DNA of 6,494 nt, taken from Elusimicrobiales bacterium (lineage in GTDB: Bacteria; Elusimicrobiota; Elusimicrobia; Elusimicrobiales; UBA9959). A program made the position numbers and the translations under genes. Each line of letters begins with the position of its first letter. The first letter of the stretch is position 1. Location: NCBI GenBank assembly GCA_026416895.1, contig JAOAEH010000035.1, positions 1 to 6,494 of the forward strand, in the 5' to 3' direction. This document shows, one piece after another, positions 1 to 5,269 of this stretch. Below the pieces are notes generated by a model. The model had not been told where the DNA came from. It saw only the letters and a list, made by a program, of their open reading frames with translations, and made no database searches.

Positions 1-909
1 TATTGGTGAGTTTATAAAAATTGAAAATTTTGAAAAAATTCTATGATATACTATTTTAAGTGTTGATATTAACCTTTTTTCAAGTTGTTTTATATGCTTT
101 ATTAAATCTTCAGAGTTTTTAGCAACTATCTCAGCTGCTGCTGAAGGTGTTGGAGCACGTAAATCAGCAACAAAATCCGAAATAGTAAAATCAATTTCAT
201 GCCCAACGCAAGATATTATTGGTATTTTTGATGATGCAATTGCTCTTGCAACAATCTCTTCATTGAACGCCCATAGATCCTCAATTGAACCTCCTCCTCT
301 TCCTAAAAGAATTACTTCAATAAATGGAAGATTTTCATTTATATCTTTTATAGCATGAGATATTTCTTCTTTAGCTCCTTCACCTTGGACTTTAACGGGA
401 TATATTATTATATTTATATGAGGAGCTCTTCGTTTTATTATAGATATAATGTCTCTTATTGCTGCTCCATGAAGGGATGTTATTACTCCAACATATTTTG
501 GGAAAGGAGGAATACTTTTTTTTCTTTTTTGATCGAATAACCCTTCTTCTTGAAGCTTTTTTTTAAGTTTTTCAAATTCTAAATAGAGTTTTCCAATAGT
601 TAGTGGTATAATTTTTTTTATTATAAGTTGGTATTTACTTTGTTTTTCGAAGCTTGTAAGTTCTGCTAGAACCTTTACATGTAGTCCATCTTTTAACTCA
701 AACTCTATATCCTTTATACTCCATTTAAACAATACACATGAGATAACCGCTTTCTCATCTTTTAAATCAAAATAAAGATGTCCAATTGATGATGTTTTAA
801 ATCCAGATATTTCCCCTTCTACCCATATTTCTCCAAAAACATTTCTTAAAAGATTTTTTATTTCATAACTCAATTGGCTTACACTGTATATTGGAATTAT
901 CTCTTCCAT
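1..909 (-). CDS. xseA: Exodeoxyribonuclease VII large subunit, C-terminus cut by window edge
   Basis: XseA is the large subunit of exonuclease VII, a cytoplasmic nuclease that with small XseB subunits degrades single-stranded DNA to oligonucleotides during repair and recombination. The 303 visible residues, read as the reverse complement, start MEEIIPIYSVSQLS. Residues about 5-103 match the N-terminal OB-fold, with the typical stretch IWVEGEISGFK followed by GHLYFDLKD. The catalytic domain follows: VITSLHGAAIRD (about 142-153), GRGGGSIEDLWAFNEE (203-218), and PIISCVGHEIDFTISDFVAD with RAPTPSAAAE (230-260), both family hallmarks. The family is usually 400-450 residues, so the C-terminal coiled region and the stop lie outside. 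The ATG at 907-909 is the first ATG after an in-frame TAA at 950-952. No Shine-Dalgarno lies at normal distance: an AAGGAG sits 24 bases upstream, inside the end of the broken PAS gene. An in-frame ATT at 916-918 is a less likely alternative start. The reading frame is intact throughout. Confidence 0.97.
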   Translation of the reverse strand, partial: MEEIIPIYSVSQLSYEIKNLLRNVFGEIWVEGEISGFKTSSIGHLYFDLKDEKAVISCVLFKWSIKDIEFELKDGLHVKVLAELTSFEKQSKYQLIIKKIIPLTIGKLYLEFEKLKKKLQEEGLFDQKRKKSIPPFPKYVGVITSLHGAAIRDIISIIKRRAPHINIIIYPVKVQGEGAKEEISHAIKDINENLPFIEVILLGRGGGSIEDLWAFNEEIVARAIASSKIPIISCVGHEIDFTISDFVADLRAPTPSAAAEIVAKNSEDLIKHIKQLEKRLISTLKIVYHRIFSKFSIFINSPI

Positions 910-913
910 TTTT

Positions 914-1323
914 TTAATGAAGTAATCTTTTTTCTCCTTCGAGTTTTTTTAATATCTTCTATGTCTAAATTCCATTCTATACATCATAAATATTTACCAT
1001 TGATATCTCTTAATGCATAAAACTCAATAAGTATTTTATGTTTTGGTTTATTTTCATATCAATTCAAAATCTTGCTTTATCTCTTTTTCCTTCTTTCATC
1101 TTGTTGACTATTTTTCTACTAAATGAAGTGATTTTTCAGGGTGACATTTCCTAAAATTTCTTCCCATTGCTATGAGGGGACGTGTAAATATTCTTTTTGT
1201 ATGTTTATTACATGCAACAACTTCATCATTTGCATCTATAATAGTTATTTCTACAGGAATGGTTTCTAGTATTGCTCTTGACATTTGAGGTATTAAATTA
1301 TCAAAAATAAATTCATTATTCAT
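914..1323 (-). pseudogene. Broken small PAS-domain protein of the type found with DUF438
   Basis: The intact N-terminal part (71 codons, from the ATG at 1321-1323 to a TAG at 1108-1110) reads MNNEFIFDNLIPQMSRAILE and contains IDANDEVVACNKHTKRIF, GRNFRKCHPEKSLHLVEK. This is the PAS-type domain (compare Pfam PAS_10) often fused to DUF438, with its characteristic CHPxKS motif. Homology continues past the stop if frames are joined: IVNKMKEGKRDKARF, then (TGA where Trp is expected) IDMK, then NKPKHKILIEFYALRDINGK, YL, (TGA where Gly is expected) CIEWNLDIEDIKK, and finally LEGEKRLLH with a TAA at 914-916. Joining needs one A added near 1111-1115, one A added near 1051-1054 and one A removed near 944-950. 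The TGA codons lie at 1064-1066 and 984-986. The restored protein would have about 137 residues. A good ribosome binding site precedes it and xseA follows after 4 bases, so it was probably the first gene of that operon. A truncated 71-residue product could still be made. A sensory or ligand-binding role is inferred from the PAS fold only. Confidence 0.85.
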
Positions 1324-1327
1324 TTAT

Positions 1328-1335
1328 CCTCCTTT
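1328..1335 (-). promoter_or_regulatory. Shine-Dalgarno site of the broken PAS gene
   Basis: On the minus strand the sequence AAAGGAGG lies four bases before the ATG at 1321-1323. It is a near-perfect complement to the 16S rRNA 3' end, which supports this start codon and shows that the gene was, or is, well translated at its beginning. Confidence 0.8.
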
Positions 1336-1370
1336 ATCTTATTCTAACAAAATAGGACCTTTTTCTGGAT

Positions 1371-1376
1371 ATTATA
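1371..1376 (-). promoter_or_regulatory. Candidate -10 box for the PAS-xseA unit
   Basis: Read on the minus strand this is a consensus TATAAT, about 48 bases before the PAS start codon and inside the divergent intergenic region. Transcription would start near 1363-1365. No convincing TTGACA-like -35 box is seen 16-18 bases further upstream. In such AT-rich DNA a TATAAT can occur by chance, so this is tentative. Confidence 0.3.
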
Positions 1377-1400
1377 GGTCTTTTAACATTTTTAGAGACC
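1377..1400. repeat. Short inverted repeat GGTCT/AGACC, possible operator
   Basis: GGTCT (1377-1381) and AGACC (1396-1400) form an inverted repeat with centres 19 bases apart, and a related GGACC lies at 1355-1359. These are almost the only G+C clusters in the intergenic region apart from the two Shine-Dalgarno sites, and they flank and adjoin the candidate minus-strand -10 box. A regulator binding here could control both divergent units. The arms are only five bases long, so chance is a real alternative. Confidence 0.3.
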
Positions 1401-1449
1401 ATTATAAATCTATTAAAATTTAAATATGAAAATTATTAAAATTAAAAAT

Positions 1450-1458
1450 AAAGGAGGT
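1450..1458 (+). promoter_or_regulatory. Shine-Dalgarno site of the first envelope gene
   Basis: AAAGGAGGT is followed by a five-base spacer and the ATG at 1464, an optimal bacterial translation start. By contrast, the second and third genes of the same unit have no recognisable Shine-Dalgarno site. Confidence 0.85.
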
Positions 1459-1463
1459 ATTTC

Positions 1464-2162
1464 ATGAAAAAAGTAGTATTGATGTGTATAGTTTTTTTTA
1501 GTTATGATATATTCTCTTATGCTCAGCAGAGAACCATAGAATTTATTAGAAGTGAAGCTTATAAGATTGTTTTTCCTAAAATAAATACTGAACTGCCAAA
1601 TGTTAATTTAGTAAAGGATATAAATAAAAATCAACCAAATGATACAAATATTTCTCAAGATTTAGTTTATAAATTTAACCAAGTTAAGGGCAGGATTTTT
1701 AATTTTAAAAATGAAATTATTTGGGTAAAAAATGATATGGCAAGACTTTTGAATGATGCTAAAAGAATACAGATTACTGGTTATAATAATGGCTGGTTTA
1801 GTTATGATTTGAGAGATATGGCATATAAAATGTCTAGATGGTATAATGATATTGAGAGAATTAGATGGGATATAAAAGAACTTGTAAATATTGCTACTAA
1901 CAATGATGAACTTTATAAAATTTCAAGAGATATAGAGTTATATGTTTTGGATATAGATAACACTTTTAATATTTCTCTTGAAAATACTGCTAGAGATCTT
2001 GAGTATACTGTTAGATCAATAGATCCAAAAATAATAGGTTATGATGCTATGTGGAATGCGTATGATATTTCTAGATACGTTAGAGAAATTTCTTATAAAC
2101 TCAGAGATATTTATTGGGATAGTAGGAGTTTGATAGAAAAAACTCGTCCTAAAATAAATTGA
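1464..2162 (+). CDS. Secreted alpha-helical protein with two internal repeats, function unknown
   Basis: I do not recognise a family. The 232-residue protein starts with a signal peptide: MKK, a hydrophobic stretch (residues 4-19) and a likely signal peptidase I site at SYA-QQ (18-22), so it should act in the periplasm or outside. A short linker (about 40-63, with several Pro and Asn) leads to an all-helical region rich in Asp, Arg, Tyr and Trp. Two stretches align without gaps at an 86-residue offset: GYNNGWFSYD...MSRWYNDI (106-130) and GYDAMWNAYD...ISYKLRDI (192-216). Weaker similarity upstream (MARLLNDAKRI at 92-102 and TARDLEYTVRSI at 175-186) suggests two degenerate copies of a unit of about 86 residues. 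There are no cysteines in the mature part and no lipobox. The start is secured by a strong Shine-Dalgarno site. It is the first of four genes in one direction; the next begins 56 bases on, so a shared envelope role is likely but inferred. Confidence 0.88.
   Translation: MKKVVLMCIVFFSYDIFSYAQQRTIEFIRSEAYKIVFPKINTELPNVNLVKDINKNQPNDTNISQDLVYKFNQVKGRIFNFKNEIIWVKNDMARLLNDAKRIQITGYNNGWFSYDLRDMAYKMSRWYNDIERIRWDIKELVNIATNNDELYKISRDIELYVLDIDNTFNISLENTARDLEYTVRSIDPKIIGYDAMWNAYDISRYVREISYKLRDIYWDSRSLIEKTRPKIN
1779..2111 (+). repeat. Degenerate internal duplication within the helical secreted protein
   Basis: The span runs from the first GY-x(3)-W-x(2)-YD motif (residues 106-115) to the end of the second copy (residues 192-216). 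Shared positions include Gly-Tyr, Trp at repeat position 6, Tyr-Asp at 9-10, Ser at 19 and Asp-Ile at 24-25. The similarity is at protein level only, which fits an old duplication. Confidence 0.55.
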
Positions 2163-2218
2163 TTATTTAATTTAACATCAATTCAATAAAAATTTAAAAA
2201 CATAAAATTAAAATATGT

Positions 2219-3541
2219 GTGATGGAATTAATGCTTTTTGTTTTGAATATTTTTGTTTTTTCTCAAGATAGTTATTTTTCTTCGTATTCTGGGAATATAA
2301 ATTACTATCCTAATCTATCTAATCCAGCAACATTTGGACAGATAAGGAATTTAACTACTTCGCTTTTTTATTCTGATTTAAATTATGACAGTGGATTTAT
2401 AAAAAAATTTACATCTCAAAAATTTAATTTCTTCTACCCTTTGATATGGCAAGGGAGAAATTTATCTTCTTTGTTTTCTTATGAAAAAAGAGAGTTAAAT
2501 AATTTAGATCTGGAAATTAAATCTGCTGGAATCGGAAGTTACCATATTAGAGATATGGAGGATTCATATATTGATGTTGGTCTTAATTTTAAAAATTTAG
2601 TTGCCAAAGGAATAAAGAATCTCTCAAAAAATATGTATGATTTAGGTATACTTATTAGGAAAAATGAGTATTTAGCAGGTTTTTCTTTTGAAAACTTTAA
2701 TGGTGGATGGGGAAATTCTGATTATGGCATAAGTAAAAATATGTCATTTGGGATTAGTAGATTTATTGCAGATTACTCTATAGGTATTAGTATATACCAC
2801 AATAGCTTTAAAGACAAAGATTCTTATCTTTTTTCTTTTTCAGCATCTCATCTAATTAGAACTTATAGATACGGGTATTTTAGGTTAGCTTCTTCTATAT
2901 CTAATTCTTCAAAGATAAATTTTTTATCTTTTGGAGTTTTTTACAATAGAGATATATGGGAGTTTTCTTTTTCTTTTTCCTATTTATTGAATAAACCAAA
3001 CTATTTAAACACTTCAGTTGGACTTACACTTTATTGGGGAAGAAAAGATATAGAGAGTGAGTATGAGAAAATAATAAAAAGAGAAATAAAGTATAGAAAA
3101 GATCTGCTTGAAGAATTATACAGGGCATCTCAAAGAGAAGAAAAGCTTAAAAAGAATATTTCTGAAATTTCTGCTCAAACTGATGAGCTTAAATATAAAA
3201 TAGAGATGATAGAAAAAGAGCTTCAGAAAGAAAGATTTGATAAAGAAAATGTTATAAAAGAAAAAGAAAATGTTTTAAAGATGTTAAATGTTATTATGGA
3301 AAAGCAGAGAAAAGAAAAAGAAGAGCTTGAGAGCATTGAAAGAAAAAGAAAGGAAGAAAAAATAAAACTTATTCAAAAAGAGTTTGATAGAGAGATGGAA
3401 ACTTACAGAAAGTTTAAGCTTCAGAACACTTCAAAGATAGCTCTTATTAATTATTTAAAGAAAATTATTTCCTTATATCAAGATAGTGGTATTGATATAA
3501 GCGAAGCAATAACAGAGCTTTTAAGGCTTACAAAGGAATGA
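2219..3541 (+). CDS. Predicted outer-membrane beta-barrel with C-terminal coiled coil
   Basis: The hydrophobic N-terminus (MLFVLNIFVFSQDS) resembles a signal peptide with cleavage near residue 16. Residues about 17-275 are rich in alternating polar/aromatic strands typical of outer-membrane barrels, with an NPATFG motif at 35-40. That motif and the later LGILIRKNEYLAGFSFENF (142-160) recall PorV/PorP-type barrels linked to type IX secretion, but the resemblance is by eye only. The last strand seems to be SVGLTLYW (266-273). Residues about 276-400 form a highly charged Lys/Glu coiled coil, and a helical tail ends NYLKKIISLYQDSGIDIS...LLRLTKE. A barrel joined to a long periplasmic coiled coil suggests an envelope anchor or a secretion component; this is inference. 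The start is uncertain: GTG 2219, ATG 2222 and ATG 2231 are in frame, none has a Shine-Dalgarno site, and the expected positive charges of a signal peptide lie upstream of all of them (in-frame codons KHKIKIC after the TAA at 2195-2197). Confidence 0.85.
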   Translation: MMELMLFVLNIFVFSQDSYFSSYSGNINYYPNLSNPATFGQIRNLTTSLFYSDLNYDSGFIKKFTSQKFNFFYPLIWQGRNLSSLFSYEKRELNNLDLEIKSAGIGSYHIRDMEDSYIDVGLNFKNLVAKGIKNLSKNMYDLGILIRKNEYLAGFSFENFNGGWGNSDYGISKNMSFGISRFIADYSIGISIYHNSFKDKDSYLFSFSASHLIRTYRYGYFRLASSISNSSKINFLSFGVFYNRDIWEFSFSFSYLLNKPNYLNTSVGLTLYWGRKDIESEYEKIIKREIKYRKDLLEELYRASQREEKLKKNISEISAQTDELKYKIEMIEKELQKERFDKENVIKEKENVLKMLNVIMEKQRKEKEELESIERKRKEEKIKLIQKEFDREMETYRKFKLQNTSKIALINYLKKIISLYQDSGIDISEAITELLRLTKE

Positions 3542-3604
3542 AATAAAAAATTAATATATGTTTAATAATCGTGTAATTTGATTTTTTTAAAATTAATTTG
3601 AAAT

Positions 3605-5269
3605 ATGAATAGTTTTGAAAACAGTTTTGATTTTAATATTCCTGATAAAGACCTACCTTCTTTTGAATTGATTAGTTATCTTGAAAAAAGGATTAAAGAA
3701 AAAGTGGATGAATATGAAATTTTATTAAAACAAAAAGATGAAACTATAAATAAATTAAATCAAAGAATATTAGAGCTTGAAATATTTATTGAAGATTTAA
3801 AAAAATCAAAAGTTAAATCTGAAGAAAGTATTTTATCTCATAACAAAGAATTGTTGCTTAAAATTGAAGAATCTAAAAACCTGCTTGTTAAGCAAAAAGA
3901 AAAGCACCAAAAAGAAATAATGCTTTTGAAAAATATTTATGATAAAACTAAAGCAGATTTGGATTCTATTTCAAAAGAGCTTGATGATTTGAAAAGGGAA
4001 AAAGCTGAGTTAAAAAATAAAAATCTTGAATTAATAGTTGAAAAAGAGAAAATTGAAAATAAACTAAAAATTATTGAAAATCAACTTTCTCAAGCAAAAG
4101 AAGCAGTAGAAAAAACTTTATCAGAGCTTTTAAATGAAAGAAAAAAGGTTGATGAGTTTTCTAAAAGAGTAAGAGATTTACAAAAAGAAAATGAAGAACT
4201 TCATAAAGAAATTGAGTCAATAAAGTTAGCATGGGACAGTGAACGTGCTCAATGGAAAGAGATGTGGGAGAGGGAAAGATCCTTATGGGAGTCTCATAGA
4301 ATGGAGTTTGCTGTATGGGAAGAGAGGCTTAGAAGTGAGAGAGAGGCATGGTTAAAGATACTTCGGGAAGAAGAGCATAAAGGAGTTGAAAATGCAAAAA
4401 AACTTGCAGAGGTTTTAGAAGAGTCATCAAAATGGTCATATAAAGTTGGAGAGCTTTTAAAACTGTATGCTAATAAAGAGATTGTTGTGCCACATATATT
4501 CAGTTCAGTTGAGACTGTTAAGAAAAAAGTTAATGAAGGAGTAAAGAGAATTGTTTTTATCACTCTTTTTAGTATTTCTATTTTTATAGCTTTATTTTAC
4601 ATTTATTACACATATTCTATAAAACTACATTTATCTCCTTTTTATTCTCGTATACTTGATGATAATAATTATACCTCCTTTGTTAAAAAGGGAAATTTAT
4701 ATCTTTTTACTCATCCAAAGAAAGGAATAGTGGTTAAGGATGAAGATTTTAAATCTGTTGATTTAGTTGATGAAGTTGATGGTTTTAAGATAAAACCTTC
4801 TCTAATATCTTTGGAAGGAGATTTTGTGTGGATATTTGATATGAGTTCTTTGAGATTTATGAAGCTTGATTTAGAGAGAAGAAAAGTTATTTCTTCTTTG
4901 AAATCTCTTACCTATGCTCCTCAAGGGATGATATCTGATGGAACAAATCTTTGGTCTTTTGATGGTATAGGTGGTGTTTTACAGAAGTATGAACTTAATG
5001 GTGAGATAAGATCTGTAAAAACATATGAACTTAATGGTATAAAAGTTGTTGATGGCATGTGTTGGTTAGATGAGTATTTAATTTTATTATCAAATTCAAC
5101 TTTATATAGATTTAAACTTGACGGAGAAAAATTTATTAAAAAATCATCTCAAAAAACCAAAAATTTTGTATACTGCTATATATACAAAGATGATATTTAC
5201 ATTTTAAAAGATATGATCTCAAATAAAAAGCTTGAGATTTATAAAATCAAAAACAGGGAGAAGTTATGA
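3605..5269 (+). CDS. Inner-membrane protein: cytoplasmic coiled coil, one span, propeller-like outer domain
   Basis: I do not recognise a named family. The 554-residue protein has no signal peptide. Residues about 22-275 are a nearly continuous Lys/Glu/Leu coiled coil. Its last part carries Trp at 210, 217, 221, 228, 238, 249 and 277. A short linker (290-312) with a Lys-rich flank (KKKVNEGVKR) precedes a single membrane span at about 315-337 (IVFITLFSISIFIALFYIYY), so the N-terminus should be cytoplasmic and residues 340-554 periplasmic. The outer part has repeated strand patterns such as DGTNLWSFDG...LQKYELNGEI, WLDEYLILLSNSTLYRFKLDGE and IYKDDIYILKD, which look like blades of a small beta-propeller (about four or five blades). 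An in-frame TGA six bases before the ATG at 3605, and the next Met only at residue 106, fix this start although it lacks a Shine-Dalgarno site. The stop overlaps the next start (ATGA), implying translational coupling. It may transmit a signal or force across the inner membrane; that is inference. Confidence 0.88.
   Translation: MNSFENSFDFNIPDKDLPSFELISYLEKRIKEKVDEYEILLKQKDETINKLNQRILELEIFIEDLKKSKVKSEESILSHNKELLLKIEESKNLLVKQKEKHQKEIMLLKNIYDKTKADLDSISKELDDLKREKAELKNKNLELIVEKEKIENKLKIIENQLSQAKEAVEKTLSELLNERKKVDEFSKRVRDLQKENEELHKEIESIKLAWDSERAQWKEMWERERSLWESHRMEFAVWEERLRSEREAWLKILREEEHKGVENAKKLAEVLEESSKWSYKVGELLKLYANKEIVVPHIFSSVETVKKKVNEGVKRIVFITLFSISIFIALFYIYYTYSIKLHLSPFYSRILDDNNYTSFVKKGNLYLFTHPKKGIVVKDEDFKSVDLVDEVDGFKIKPSLISLEGDFVWIFDMSSLRFMKLDLERRKVISSLKSLTYAPQGMISDGTNLWSFDGIGGVLQKYELNGEIRSVKTYELNGIKVVDGMCWLDEYLILLSNSTLYRFKLDGEKFIKKSSQKTKNFVYCYIYKDDIYILKDMISNKKLEIYKIKNREKL
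4232..4435 (+). other. Tryptophan-cored coiled-coil segment
   Basis: This encodes residues 210-277 of the inner-membrane protein. The seven tryptophans are spaced 7, 4, 7, 10, 11 and 28 residues apart, sums of the 3 and 4 steps of a heptad, so all can sit at core a or d positions of one continuous helix. Glu, Arg and Lys fill most other positions. Tryptophan is rarely found so often in coiled-coil cores, which favours a specialised packing over an ordinary dimer. Confidence 0.7.
5256..5260 (+). promoter_or_regulatory. Shine-Dalgarno site of the FlgD-like repeat gene, inside the preceding gene
   Basis: GGGAG lies five bases before the ATG at 5266 and is embedded in the last codons of the inner-membrane protein gene. 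With the ATGA overlap (5266-5269) it indicates coupled translation of the two genes, the strongest sign in the window that their products work together. Confidence 0.7.

Noticed and set aside
355..540. Open frame of 61 codons on the plus strand
   Set aside because: It lies antisense within xseA, has a Phe/Tyr/Ser-rich composition typical of the reverse of a Lys/Glu-rich gene, and has no domain or supporting start.
984..1066. TGA codons at expected Trp and Gly positions, suggesting a recoded genetic code (TGA as Trp or Gly)
   Set aside because: All three complete plus-strand genes end in TGA at natural protein ends, TGG is used for Trp throughout, and the same PAS gene also has frame-shifting indels. 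Gene decay explains both TGA codons.
1403..1408. TATAAA as a -10 box for the plus-strand operon with TTAACA (1383-1388) as -35
   Set aside because: The spacer is only 14 bases, too short for a standard sigma-70 promoter, and such hexamers are common in this AT-rich DNA.
3542..3604. Possible terminator between the barrel and inner-membrane genes
   Set aside because: No G+C-containing stem is present; the T-run at 3583-3589 has no hairpin before it, so read-through is expected.
4294..4563. Open frame of 89 codons on the minus strand
   Set aside because: It is antisense to the coiled-coil gene; its Ser/Leu/Phe-rich sequence mirrors the coiled-coil codons and shows no independent signal.
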